Shown piece by piece: positions 23,770-34,580 of a DNA stretch of 64,000 bases. The notes below the pieces were generated by a model. The model was not told the origin of the DNA. It made no database searches and worked only from the letters and a program-made list of their open reading frames with translations. The position numbers and the translations under genes are program-made. How positions within the stretch are numbered: position 1 is the first letter of the stretch; each line of letters begins with the position of its first letter. Location: NCBI GenBank assembly GCA_943736015.1, contig OX031062.1, positions 27,129,462-27,193,461 on the forward strand. The letters run 5' to 3'. This DNA is from Tridacna crocea (lineage: Eukaryota > Mollusca > Bivalvia > Cardiida > Cardiidae).

Positions 23770-25292
23770 AAATGCCTGTGGAAGATACAATATCCTTATG
23801 CCCAGTGGGTTAGGAGAAGAAGATGTTTAAAGAAATTGTTGACGGGTGACAGACGCCGGACATAGGGCAATCAAATATCAAAGCTCTGCACCTTCCAGTT
23901 TCAAAGAAGAATTTTACATTTTCCTTCTTTGTCCTATGTTCAAACTTGTGGTCCCCGGGGCTGGGTCAGTTTTAACCAAAGCAGCATTCTTGGAACAAAC
24001 TTGGTAGAGGTCCACTCAAAGATGCTACATACCACGTAACAAAGCTCTACACCTTCCCGTTTAAGAGAAAAAGAAATTTAAAATTTTCCTTCTTTGTTCC
24101 TATGTTCCAACCTGTGACCTCTGGGGCATGGCCAGTTTTGATGCTAGGGACATCATATGACTAAACTTGGTAGAGGTCCACTAGAAGATTCTGCATACCA
24201 AATATCAAAGCTCTGCACCTTCAAGTTTCAGAGAAGATTTCTAAAGTTTTCCTTTTTTGTTGCTATGTTCCAACCTGTGACCCCTCGAGGCAGGGCCAGT
24301 TTTGACCACAAGGGCACAATATGAACAAACTTGGTAAAGGTCCACTAGGAATTGCTACATGCCAAATATCATAGCTCTATGCCTTCAAGTTTTAGAGAAG
24401 AACAATTTTTAAATTTTCTTTCAATGTTCCTATGTTCAAACTTGGCGGGGCCAGTTTTGACCCCACAGGCATAATTTCAACAAACTTGGTAGAGGTCCAC
24501 TAGGAGATGCCACATACTGAATATCAAAGCTCTACGCCATTTATTTTCAGAGAAGAAGAATTTTAAAGTTTTCCTTCTTTGTTCCTATGCTCAAACTACT
24601 GACCCCCGGGGTGGGACCAGTTTTGATCCCAGGGACATCATTTGAATAAACTTGGTAGAGGTCCACTGGGAGATACAACAGACCAAATATCAAAGCTCTA
24701 TGCTTTCTAGTTTCTGAGGAAAGAATTTTAAAGTTTTCCTTTTTTTGTTCCTATGCTCAAAGTTGTGATCCCTGGGGTGGGGCCAGTTTTGACCCCAGGG
24801 ATATAATTTGAACAAACTTGGTAGAGGTCCACTAGGAGATGCTACATACCAAATATCAAAGCTCAACGCCTTCAAGTTTCAGAGAAGATTTTTAAAGTTT
24901 TCCTTCTTTGTTCCTATGCTCAAACGCGTTATCCCCCGGGGTAGGGCCAGTTTTGACCCAAGGAGCATAATTTGAACAAACTTGGTAGAGGTCCATTAGG
25001 AGATGCTACATACCAGATATCAAAGCTCTACCCCTTCTAGTTTCAGAGGAGAAGATTTTCAATGATTTCGTTTGTTTGTTTTTTTGTTTTGTTGCCATGT
25101 CAACCAGAGTTATGGGTGGAATCAAATTCTTTGAACAGTTTTAGAACTTTACCCAAGAAACATTCCTGCCAAGTTTCATGAAGATTGGCCCAGTGGTTTA
25201 GGAGGAGAAGATGTTTAAAGAAATTGTTGACGGACGACGGACATTGGGCGATCACAATAGCTCACCTTTAGCACTTTATGCTAAGGTGAGCT
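23770..25292 (+). repeat. Tandem-core element, family D relative, about 170-bp monomers
   Basis: About eight monomers with AACTTGGTAGAGGTCCACTA, GGAGATGCTACATACCAAAT, ATCAAAGCTCT and GGGGCCAGTTTTGACCCCAG. Ends with GTTTAGGAGGAGAAGATGTT, a GACGGACGACGGAC tract, then CTCACCTTTAGCACTTTATG CTAAGGTGAGC, a terminal hairpin. Monomer order differs from family D but the right-end design is the same. Confidence 0.8.
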
Positions 25293-25985
25293 AAAAACAA
25301 AGATTCTGGTATCTTTCATAAGAACTGGACAGAAAATGTGGCCTCTAGGATGTAGATATGTTTTCCCAAGATTTGACTTTATGACCTTGATTTTTACCCA
25401 ATGTTACCCATTTTCACTTTCATCATACTGATAATCAAGAAAAACATTCTAAATGTCATAAGTGTGGGACAGAAAATGATGACCCTAGAGCTACAAAAGC
25501 TATTTGAAAAAATGACATGTTGACTTAGTTTTTGACCCAACATGACCCACTTTCAAACTCAGTCAAGATATGGTTATGACAAACATTTTGGCAAACTTTC
25601 ACTGATATATGACTGGAAATGTGGCCTCTACAGCATGCACAAAGTTTTTTTTATTAAGATTTGACCCAGTGAACTACTTAATGCCCCAAAATGACTCACT
25701 TTCAAATTAGTCACAGAAATCATCAAAACAAATTTCATGAGTACTGCACAAAAAAGAAATGGCATTTACAGCATACACAAGATTTTTCTATGAGTTGACC
25801 TTCTGACCAAGTTTTTGACTCAACATTTTTCTATCTCGTCCTATATTTCCTCAAGAAAAACTTTCTGATCAACTTTTAAAGAGTTCTGGAATGAAAATGT
25901 GGCTTGTAGAGCATGTACAAGGTTTTTTTATGATTTGACCTAGTGACCAAGTTTTGACCCGACATGACCCGTTAACTGAAAAAAA
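25293..25985 (+). repeat. Tandem array, family F, about 150-bp monomers
   Basis: Monomers with TTTTTGACCCAACATGACCC, 'TTTCAAACTCA', 'GACAAACATTTTG' and AATGTGGCCTCTACAGCATG. The same family forms the arrays at 36912-37592, 41795-43485 and 61640-62810. Confidence 0.75.
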
Positions 25986-26234
25986 GTGCACATTACAAGG
26001 AATCTGCACCTGCTGTTTTTTTTCCCCAAGAGGCATTTATTCTAATCTTATATAAGTACCAGTTAACACAACTTGCAAAATTTTCTGCCAATATTAAAAA
26101 GGTTTTTGATAAATCTTAAATGAATGGGTCTGGCTATTCTACAATACCACCCAAGTGTGCGTTATGATATTTCAATTAGAATTAAACTACATGTAGCATT
26201 AAATAGTAAAACATTTCCTTTCTTTCACCAAAAT

Positions 26235-26655
26235 ATGGAAGAACAAGGCTTTTGAAAACATTGTTGGAAAAGAAAAAATTTCTGCTTACCACAATTTTAT
26301 ACTTTATCCACAATTTTTACCAATATTTTAATGACCAACTTCATTTAAACGGTCACATTCAATCTGTTGTCTTCGTATGGTTCTAATTCACACAAGTCTG
26401 AAATTCTGTAGTGTTGTAAAGAGTTATTTAACCCATCACCACACAATCCCTGCTTTTGACACCCCTTAGAAAGGAGGCTTCTGAAAGCATTGTGGGAAAA
26501 GGAGAAAATGCTGGTAACCAGCATTTTCTCCTTTTCACACAATGTTTTCTACCCTTCACAAAACAAATTTAAAATTTTCAGTCATTTTTTTTTGTCATCT
26601 GCAAATGCTTTCGATTTGGACAAGCCTAAAATATTGTTGTTTGGTAATGAGCTAA
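26235..26655 (+). mobile_element. Two adjacent palindromic TTAA elements, same orientation
   Basis: An old copy (26235-26427: GGCTTTTGAAAACATTGTTG ... TGTTGTCTTCGTATGG) runs into a cleaner one (26428-26655: TTAACCCATCACCACACAAT, core GGAGAAAATGCTGGTAACCA GCATTTTCTCC, end GGTAATGAGCTAAA). The second apparently used the TTAA at the end of the first. Confidence 0.8.
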
Positions 26656-27305
26656 AGTGATAATGACCCAACTACAATAGGGATATTTCAAAAGCCTAAT
26701 AGATTTCACTTATTTCAACAATAAAGGACATTTCAGTACCAAGAAATATGATGATATGAAATTTTGCAAAAAAAAAAAAAAAATGACTTAACTAAAGAGT
26801 AGAATGCATACCATTTCCAACACAAACTGTAAATATTTACTGAAATAATTTTCCTAGCCTAGAAACAATCATGAACAATACTTAAACTTTGTGTAGACAT
26901 GCGTACGTGTATTGCTTTGAAAAAAGAAGTACCTTATATATTGCTGTATTTTCAAATTATTACATGACGGGTAAATTTTAACCAATAAGAATTTAAGATG
27001 AACAGTGTGCCAAATAAAATAACTTTTTTCTAACGTTTGTCCATGGGAAAAAAAATCCATAATCAACCATTTGAATGCAAATTTAGGCAAAATGACTTAC
27101 AAAATAATTGGAAAGAGTAGCTCAAAGATCAGCCAGGCTATATATTGTACAATTTGAGCTTGATCTACACTATCTAGAAAATAAAATGACATTTCTTATC
27201 AAGTTGTGTTTGGCGGACAAAGGGTTGTAGTGCTTATTCATCATCAGTTAATTTTAGAAGTATGTAAAAATTTCCATAACATGTACTTAATGGCAAATTT
27301 TAAAA

Positions 27306-27530
27306 CTCTTTACCACACAATCCTGATTTTTAACGACTCTGTAAAGGAAGCCTTTTGAAAACATTGTGGAAAAAGAAGAAAATGCTAGAAACCAGCATTT
27401 TCATCTTTTCCCACAATGTTTTCTACCCTCGCCAAAACAAATTTCAAATCTTCAGTCACCTTTGTTTTACTGTCTGAAAATGTTATCAATTTGGACCAGT
27501 CTAAAGTTTTGTTGTTTACTAGAGAGTTAA
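27306..27530 (+). mobile_element. Palindromic TTAA element
   Basis: CTTTACCACACAATCCTGAT at the left, core GAAAATGCTAGAAACCAGCATTTTC, right end TAGAGAGTTAA. It abuts the left end of the 0.5-kb repeat at 27528. Confidence 0.8.
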
Positions 27531-28022
27531 AGATGGCCCTTCAGAATTTGGGACGAAAATTTTACAAAAGTACAAAAATATCATCCTTATACTCTCAAAG
27601 CCTTATAATCGTCATTCATTTAACCCCAGTAGTCGAAAACCATCCGACAACACGTGAAATTAGAGATTTACTATGGCCAAGGTCGACATCGACGGGAAAC
27701 ATGTTCTATTTTTACATGACCACCTAGCTCATTTACATACTGGAAAAACACATACGAAGCTTCAAACATAGCGTCCGAAGAAGATTTTATGAAAAATAAT
27801 TACATGTTTGTTATGTAATGGAATTTAAGCATCATTAGTCACGTGCCAGTTACTTAACATTCCCACAATGCATTTTTTTTTTGTTTTTGGCGCCAAATCT
27901 AAAAATAGCTTAAGAGGCTACGTAGCCTTTTAAGGGAATACCATCAAAAAAAAATTTTGGGGGGGAGTAATTTTATGATTCTTATTTATTGATGATTTGT
28001 ATTGTTTTTTCATATAAATTTC
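27528..28022 (+). repeat. 0.5-kb dispersed repeat, copy 1
   Basis: Shares about 450 bp with 44167-44748: GGCCCTTCAGAATTTGGG, 'CCCCAGTAGTCGAAAACCA', 'TAAAAATAGCTTAAGAGGCT' and GGGAATACCA-C/ATC-AAAA. No coding capacity, no clear terminal repeats; superfamily unknown. Confidence 0.7.
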
Positions 28023-28039
28023 TAGATAGTGTAGATCAC

Positions 28040-29186
28040 CTTACCCTTTTCCAAGCAACAAAGTTCAGACTCTATCAAATTAAGAGCATTTGCAAGCAAC
28101 AACTCTTAAATTATATGTTTGAACCAAATTTCTTTTACAAGGTATGTAGAAAATATTTCTAGGAAAAATAAAATACTGTCTATAATTACCAGCATTTTCT
28201 CCTTTTCCCACAATGTATTCTAAATTTCATACCTGCAAAAACCTAGTTTTGCCCATGGTGCTGAAAGGTTCAATGAAAGTTACTGTTTGTAGGAATCAAA
28301 AATCAAAGATCAGCATTAGAACGATTATAGAAATGGGGAAATTGCTCACTATGAGAAGTTTTTCTATCATTGTTCAAAAGTACGTCTCCAAGAGAAAAAA
28401 GGCTAGAACACAATCCAACAAATTCATTACCAAACTGCAATATTTTAGGTTTAACCAAATGGAAAGCATTTGCAGACGACAAAATAGGTGTGACTGAAAA
28501 TTTGAAATTTGTTTTGAGAAGGGTAGAAAACATTGTGGGAAAAGGAGAAAATGCTGTTACCAGCATTTTCTCCTTTTCCCACAATGTTTTCTAAAGGCTT
28601 CTTTCTCATGGTTGTCACAAGTAGGGATTGTGTGGTAATGGGTTAAAATAACTTGCATTGTTTCAAAGGTCAAGGATTTTTTCTTCATGAACTTAAAGAA
28701 AATAACGAGAGACAACATGTGTCAGATCCATTTTTTGTGAGAGAATTTTCAAATGAATAGTTACAAAGACTCTTTATCTGAATTTAATTTTTTTTTTTAA
28801 CAATGATTAAAAGTTTCTCTAATACTTAACCAAATTACCAAATTCTATACTCGTCAAAACTGAAACCATTTGCAGACGACCATTGACATAAAAGGTGGCA
28901 CAAATTACTGAATTTGTCTCTTAAAGTGTTGAAAACATTTTTGGAAAGACAGAAAACATTTACAAGTATTTTCTCCTTCTTAACCCATTACCACACAATC
29001 CCTACAATTCCCTGAGAAAGAAGCCTTTAGAAAACATTGTGGAATAACCAGCATTTTCTCCTTTTTCAACAATGTTTTCTACCCTTCACAAAACAAATTT
29101 CAAATTTCTAGTCACTTTTATTTTGTTGTCTGCAAATGCTTTCAATTTGGACAAGCCTAAAACATAGTTGTTTGGTAACAAGTTAA
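28040..29186. mobile_element. Cluster of four palindromic TTAA elements
   Basis: 28040-28250 (minus, old), 28418-28646 (minus, ends GGTAATGGGTTAA, core GGAGAAAATGCTGTTACCAG CATTTTCTCC), 28825-28979 (minus, truncated) and 28980-29186 (plus, starts TTAACCCATTACCACACAAT, left half of the core shortened). The last begins exactly where the third stops. The inverse pair could form a long intramolecular duplex if transcribed. Confidence 0.75.
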
Positions 29187-29514
29187 ACAATTATTTCAAA
29201 GGCCTTTTCGTTCCATTTCATTATAATTCATGATTGTCTAATGAAAATTTAACCCTCAATCAGATGACAGAATTCTAGAATTCAGATGACAGAATTCTAG
29301 ACACCAAAGTGAAGGCACTTGTGGATAAAAAAAATTAAATGTAGCCCGCATAATGATGATGTGTTCCGTGATAGGTTAATATCAAAACAATATTCTGTAA
29401 CAGATTGCTGAATATCGTGGTCTGCACAACGTATGACCTCAACCTCAGAAAACCTTTGTAGTGCTTTGAAGCCATAGGTCTACAGTCCCAGCCAAGACTG
29501 TTGTTAAAGAATGC
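29187..29514. other. No gene; short direct duplication
   Basis: A 19-bp direct duplication CAGATGACAGAATTCTAGA lies at about 29262-29300. Nothing else recognised before the Kolobok-like element. Confidence 0.5.
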
Positions 29515-29729
29515 TTAAAGGGCAAATCAACAAGTTTCTGATATGATTAATTTTGAAATCTACATCTATCAAATGGCAACCTGGTAATATTGTAATTTGA
29601 AAAAAAAATTAGTAAAAGTACTTTTTTTCAATTTATATTTTTGCTTATTAGTTTTTCTTGCATCGCTTACCTCCCTTACTTATTGTAGCGCACCTTGATC
29701 TGTGACGTCATAGGAGCGTTTGTTTCAAT

Positions 29730-29930
29730 ATGGACCTTGTTTCAGATAGTGAAATGAGCGATATTTAAGACGAAGGAATACACGATTCTAGGCCGGTAAG
29801 GCCGTACATGTACCACCAAGTTTTTAATGAAACTTAATAGTTTCTGATGATGAGGATAAAAGTAAAAATTCGCCCACCAATGGCGAAAATAACGATGTTA
29901 TGCCGGACTTTTGAACAGCGTGATGAGTAT
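29730..29930 (+). pseudogene. Acidic N-terminal coding remnant in the Kolobok-like element
   Basis: From an ATG just after the shared CATAGGAGCG end sequence the frame reads MDLVSDSEMSDI, stop, DEGIHDSRPVRPYMY, and after a frame change SDDEDKSKNSPTNGENND. Acidic, serine-rich start followed by an RPYMY motif, reminiscent (from memory) of proteins carried by invertebrate THAP-type transposons. One stop and at least one frame change are seen. Diverges from the THAP gene at the other end. Confidence 0.4.
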
Positions 29931-30422
29931 CACGCCTACATGTATTAGGCTACGGGGCGAACGTCGCTTACAGAAATATTATTCGATACATAATAAAATT
30001 AAGTGTACGGCATAAGCTTTGTTTCACTTGAATTATTTTCAGTAGATTTACGGGTGGCATTAATAATAATAATAAAAAAGACGGTTTCAAGACAGTTCCA
30101 CGACTACACAGTTACCCGACACTTTTAAAGACATTTCTCCTACACTTTAGTTTCACGTCAAATAACCGATTTCTTGACTTTTACGATTGATAATCGTGAG
30201 ATGTTAGTTCTAACTATTTGTTGATGGATTCTATATTTGTACCTTGTAAAGAATTCTGTAAACATTGACAGGTACAAAATTTGTTCTCTCATGGGTGAAG
30301 GATTACACAATAAATCGCGATTTTCGTGAGAATAAGAATAGTTTGAAATGCTGTTAACGAGCGTGAAATTTGAGAAATTAATATGTTCCGAGATCCAATC
30401 ATCAAAATTATTTCATATTCTG

Positions 30423-30740
30423 GGTAACCACGTTAGTAGCAATTTATCCTTTATCCACAATATGTTCTGCTTTTAACTCTTTACCATACGACAAAATATT
30501 AAACAGGTCCGTCTGGGAAAGGGTTAAATTGTTACCAAACATCAAATTTATTGACTCAACCGAATTGAAAGCAATTAGAGTCAACAAATTAAATTTAACT
30601 CGCATGTTTGTACTTGTTTTTGATGGGTAAAAAACATTGTAGAAAAAGGAGAAAATGCTGGTCAGCAACATTTCTCTTTTACCTATAATGTTTTCGAAAG
30701 TTTTTTCTATCTTTACAAGGGTCGTAAAAACAAAAGATTT
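30423..30740. mobile_element. Two degraded palindromic TTAA elements in the Kolobok-like element
   Basis: A partial copy at 30423-30530 (TTTAACTCTTTACCATACGA, ending GGGAAAGGGTTAAA) and a minus copy at 30534-30740 with core GGAGAAAATGCTGGTCAGCA. Neither encodes anything. Confidence 0.6.
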
Positions 30741-31050
30741 CTCTCAGTAGCCTGTCTAGAAGACAGAGTATGGAGAGGAACAGGGAAATATCCACAAATC
30801 AGAAATGTAAAGATTCAATTCAAAATTTGTTCAAAATGTTAGTAAGTTGTCAAATCATTTTTAAGAGTGAAATGTCGAAGAGAAGAAGTGTACGGGATAA
30901 AAGCTGTAACATGGGTTTACTGTCACAAACAAACATTACAGAGTAAAGGGGTGAGATATGCAAATGTTATGTAACCATTTCCTGTATTGTTTCAACTGGC
31001 CGGTGATGGATTAACATTTATGACCATGACTCGGGGTAGCCAGATACTGA

Positions 31051-31290
31051 CTTCACCCTTTACCATGCAAACCCTAGGTCTAGTTTCCAATACCCAAAGA
31101 AAGAGTGTTTGAAAAACAGTGTGGGAAGAAAAAGATGTTTACTGTTTAAGGGCAAATCCTAATATATTTTGACCATACTGTTTTTTACTCCAATCAGCTG
31201 CAAATATTTTTGGTTCACAATTCTTTTGTTGTCTGCAAATGCTTTCAATTTGAACCAGTCTAAAATTTTTGTGTTTGGTGAATGGTCACT
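31051..31290 (+). mobile_element. Palindromic TTAA element interrupted by a solo Kolobok end
   Basis: CACCCTTTACCATGCAAACC at the left and TGTTGTCTGCAAATGCTTTC ... TTTGGTGAATGG at the right belong to the palindromic element. The centre (31146-31207) is instead a 58-bp copy of the Kolobok-like right terminus. Confidence 0.6.
31146..31207 (+). repeat. Solo terminus of the Kolobok-like family
   Basis: TTAAGGGCAAATCCTAATAT, then TTTTGACCATACTG and CTCCAATCAGCTGCAAAT match the reverse complement of 32534-32598 with few differences. It therefore forms an inverted pair with the true right end, 1.4 kb away. Confidence 0.75.
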
Positions 31291-31293
31291 TGA

Positions 31294-31579
31294 CCCTTTG
31301 TTTTTTACAACCCTGAGACAGAAGCCTTTTGAAAACATTGTGGAAAAGGAAGAAAAAGCTGAAACACTTGAAAGTTAACATCGTTTGAACAATCCAGACT
31401 TTGGTACTTGCAAAATCTATGTTATGAATTTGGATGAATATGTTATGTTGTTGCCTTTGAAAACATTGTGAGGAAAAGAGAAAATGCTAAGATTTTCTCC
31501 TTTTCCCATAATGTTTTCCATCCTTTCCAAATCAAATTTCATTTCAACTTTTTGATTACCATTTTTTGTCATGTGCAAA
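31294..31579 (+). mobile_element. Two partial palindromic TTAA elements
   Basis: 31294-31370 keeps the short arm (ACAACCCTGAGACAGAAGCC, TTTTGAAAACATTGTGGAAA); 31452-31579 keeps core and long arm (GAGAAAATGCTAAGATTTTCTCC, core shortened). The next full copy starts at the last base. Confidence 0.65.
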
Positions 31580-31805
31580 TTAACCCTTTACCAAACAATC
31601 CCTGGTTTTTACAACCCTGAGATGGAAGCCTTTTTAAAACATTGTGGGAAAAGGAGAGAATGCTGGTAACCAACATTTTCTTCTTATCCTACAATGTTTT
31701 CTATCCTAGTGGAAACAAATTTCAATATTTCAGTTAGGCTTACTTTGTTTGCAAATGCTTTTAATTTGGACCATTCTAAAATTTTGTCTCTTGGTAAAGG
31801 GTTAA
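31580..31805 (+). mobile_element. Palindromic TTAA element overlapping the THAP reading frame
   Basis: TTAACCCTTTACCAAACAAT to TGGTAAAGGGTTAA, both TTAA present. The core has decayed slightly (GGAGAGAATGCTGGTAACCA ACATTTTC). The minus-strand THAP frame reads through its long arm. Confidence 0.9.
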
Positions 31806-32283
31806 ATGTTGAAAACATTTGGGGGGAAAAAAAGGGAGAAAACGGCACCAATTTCTCCTTTGTCCAGAATGTAGATCTAGAAAAGGATAAAATATTACGA
31901 AAAACAATTAAAGGAATTACTGACCTTATGTTTGTTTTTCTTTTTGGAGATTGCCATTGCGGAATGTCTGTCTTATGGCCTATCTTATTTCGACTCGGAG
32001 TTTCGAACAATGTCGGCACAGCATCAGGTTTTAATTGCAGCCTAATATTCCTATAACCAACTTCTTTTACGAGTTTTGGACTTAATAAGAACTGACTGTC
32101 CTCGAAGTGTTTCATACACAATTTGGAATGAACTGATGGCACAAAATCCTCCGTTACTGTCCGGCCCCGGTTTAAACGTTGAATCCATAGTTTCCTCCTT
32201 TTTAATTCCTTCGGAAATTTGAACATACTAATTCTATGTGTTCCTGATTCGACGATGAAGCCATAGGCTGCACACTTTACCAT
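31684..32283 (-). CDS. THAP-domain protein of the Kolobok-like element, with element-derived tail
   Basis: 199-residue frame starting at 32283. Residues 1-93 form a THAP zinc-finger domain, a C2CH DNA-binding fold: Cys4, Pro24, Trp33, Cys56-x2-His59-Phe60 and the closing AVPT (88-91). The second metal-binding Cys expected shortly after Cys4 is not present (KCAAYGF), so metal binding is doubtful. Residues 100-120 are basic (PKRKTN). From about residue 160 the frame runs into the palindromic element at 31580-31805 (NPLPRDKILEWSKLKAFAN), so the C-terminus is not original and any catalytic part is gone. In the family the THAP domain binds the transposon ends. No intron sites are obvious. Confidence 0.7.
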   Translation of the reverse strand: MVKCAAYGFIVESGTHRISMFKFPKELKRRKLWIQRLNRGRTVTEDFVPSVHSKLCMKHFEDSQFLLSPKLVKEVGYRNIRLQLKPDAVPTLFETPSRNKIGHKTDIPQWQSPKRKTNIRSVIPLIVFRNILSFSRSTFWTKEKLVPFSPFFSPQMFSTFNPLPRDKILEWSKLKAFANKVSLTEILKFVSTRIENIVG

Positions 32284-32598
32284 TTTTTCGGCTGAATTCT
32301 GTGTTAATACTCAGATATCTGCGTATAATCATCAGCGTCCCTACTTATTTCTACTGACTGTAAACACAGGCTTACGCGACTATGACGTCACACAGGTACG
32401 GAAGATAAGCGAATCAGGGGAAGTAAGCCATGCACCATTTTTGGGGCCGTATATTAGCGTGACAATTCGAGCGTGATTTATGGCATGTTACAGAGTGGTA
32501 TTTATGAAAACTGATGGACACGTGTTTACTAACATCATTTGCAGCTGATTGGAGCAAAAAAACAGTATGGTCAAAAAATCTTAGGATTTGCCCTTTAA

Positions 32599-33311
32599 AG
32601 TGAAATGAATATGGCTGATATTGGAATGTGAGGTAAATTCCATTGTGCATGTTCAGAAAAGAAAGAGCATAACAAGCCGTCATATTGAAAATGTCGTTAA
32701 CTACTAAAATGATTCCAATAACAAAAGGTACTTTTGATTTTAAATTTATAACAGTGCGTAATGTTATGAAAATTAAATGAAATTACTACTCAAAAAACTT
32801 GCATATCTTATATGCATATATATGTACATGTGTGTTTATTTCTGATTTCTAAAGCCATGTTATAAATGTATAAAAGTGTTGTCTTACTTTCCAGACACCC
32901 TCATATAGCTTAATGTTTTTAAATCATATAATGTATTAATTGAAAATTAGTGTACTTTTTGCATCTTTTGAGATTTTGAATGTTACTATTATTGTCACTT
33001 TTTTGTCAGAGTTTTTATCTATTGTTTATCTTTTCAATTCAAACGCCATACATTTTGTTTCAATTTATTTGTTCTTCTTTCAAACAATACTTTTTTTTCA
33101 CTGTAATATTGACTAATTATCAACAAGTGTCTTTTCAACTGAGACAATGGTGCAAATCGCTAGCATATCAAAAGCAAAATTGCAGTAATTAAAGCCCTTT
33201 AATTATGAAGGGTCATAAGTAAAAGGCTATTTGCTGAATGTTTATAAAGTATTGGATACGTTTACTTGCAGCTTTACTGTTCGGGTCTTTTGTTCAAGAT
33301 CTTTTATACAG
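32599..33311. other. No gene recognised
   Basis: AT-rich sequence flanking the Kolobok-like element. The 70-residue plus-strand frame at 32980-33192 is phenylalanine/leucine-rich and typical of AT-rich DNA, without motif. Confidence 0.5.
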
Positions 33312-33515
33312 TTAACCCTTTAGCATAAAATACCAAATTTCAACGACCATGAGAAAGAAGGCTTTTAAAAAAACATCCTGGGACATGGAGAAAATGCGTG
33401 CTACCAGCATTTTCTCTTTATCCCTCGGTGATTTCTCCCCCATCAAGGACAAGTAATCTTGATTTGAGCCACATTTAGTTTATTGTCTGCAAATGCTTTC
33501 AATCTGGACGAGTGT
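33312..33515 (+). mobile_element. Palindromic TTAA element, old
   Basis: TTAACCCTTTAGCATAAAAT at the left, core GAGAAAATGCGTGCTACCAG CATTTTCTC (centre altered), TTGTCTGCAAATGCTTTCAA in the long arm; right end eroded. Confidence 0.75.
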
Positions 33516-33688
33516 ATCAGATAAAGATATAGAGAAATGTCAATTCTTTTCTTTTTTTTTTCTGGCATGTCAATAGAACTTGCTTATTGAAAATGAAGGA
33601 AAAGTCATCTGTAGCAGGCAGTGAATTTAATCCTCAACCAATTAGTTTTAACAACCCTGAGAACAAGAGCTTTTGAAAACATTTGGGG

Positions 33689-34440
33689 CGTATTCCTTTC
33701 ACCTGTTCTAACACAATGTTCTGTGTTCTGGAATGCTCTTCTGGAATGTGCAAATGGATGTTTGGTTGTATTGGGGGTTAGCGCCACTTTAACAGCTACA
33801 GTCATATCATGGCGGTCGGTGATGCACACGTGTTTCCTGGCTTTCTCACACCGATACTTACACTACTTTCTTTCCAAAGCCACCAACTACTTTTCTCACA
33901 TGCTTAAGCAGAGGTGAGAGGCGAAAATACACCAGAAAGAAAGTTTGCCTCAACGGGGTATCAAACTCACAACCACCAGGTAATGAGTCTGACATGCTCA
34001 CCACTGAGCCACCCGGGTGGGCATGTGCAAATAGAATATTTCAGAACACAATACAATGTTCTGGAAGTATGTTCTAAATAGAGCATGTTTGGAACATTAT
34101 TCTAAACCATTTTGAAATGAAAGTACATTGTCATGATGGCTGTTGCAAGAGCTACTGTCTTAGCTGAGTTAGTTGAGGAAATGATTAGCTGCAGAGACTG
34201 GATTAAAGACAAGTCTACAGTGCCCCTATTTATGGGATTCATATTGTAAAAATGACTACTGCAAATTTGGCCAAGGAGAATCTCTATCTTTTAGCCATCT
34301 TGTATCACCTACCAACTGTTCAGCAGGTGCGCTGCACCTCAATTGAATTAAAACAGTCAGAACATGCTCAAAGAACACGGTACAGTGTTCCGAAATACTC
34401 CATTCACCAAGAACATGTTTGGAGTAGGGAAAGGAATACA
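33689..34440. mobile_element. Small element with GTATTCCTTTC inverted ends, containing a SINE
   Basis: CGTATTCCTTTC (33689-33700) and GAAAGGAATACA (34429-34440) are inverted. The body has many TGTTCT/AGAACA motifs. Without the inner SINE it would be about 480 bp. The right end also resembles the palindromic core of the host copy, so the exact boundary is uncertain. Confidence 0.45.
33746..34032 (-). mobile_element. tRNA-derived SINE with 10-bp target duplication
   Basis: ATGTGCAAAT repeats exactly at 33746-33755 and 34023-34032, bounding 267 bp. On the minus strand the head reads GGGTGGCTCAGTGGTGAGCA (A-box region) and GGTTGTGAGTTTGATACC (B-box region), as in a tRNA-type polymerase III promoter. 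The body contains GGCTTTGGAAAGAAAG, shared with the SINE at 50284-50571. Tail GGCGCTAACCCCCAATACAA without poly(A). Confidence 0.8.
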
Positions 34441-34580
34441 TGCTTAAACAGCATTTATTATTTTTCCCACAATGTTTTCAATTTTTCAGTTACAAATCTC
34501 ATTATTTCTGCTGCACTGATTATACCACCTGCAAAGGCTATCAGTTTGTACCAGCCTAAAAACTTTGCACTTGGTAAACA

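Larger units (their letters stand above)
29519..32594 (-). mobile_element. Kolobok-like DNA transposon (3.1 kb), decayed
   Basis: Termini AGGGCAAATC (left) and GATTTGCCCT (right) are inverted and both flanked by TTAA (29515-29518, 32595-32598). Deeper, both ends share GCTTAC(C/T)TCCC and TGTGACGTCATAG(G/T), so the ends are related for about 220 bp. A THAP gene is read from the right end. A TTAA duplication, an AGG(G) start and a THAP-bearing protein are the known traits of the Kolobok superfamily. No DDE transposase core is visible, and the middle is filled with palindromic element copies, so it is a non-autonomous or ruined copy. ISL2EU and P elements also use THAP domains but have other target duplications. 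Confidence 0.65.
33630..34580 (+). mobile_element. Palindromic TTAA element split by a 0.75-kb insertion
   Basis: Short arm at 33630-33688 (ACAACCCTGAGAACAAGAGC, TTTTGAAAACATTTGGGG) and core plus long arm at 34441-34580 (ATGCTTAAACAGCATTTATT, TTTTCCCACAATGTTTTCAA). The two parts are the expected halves of one copy. Confidence 0.6.
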
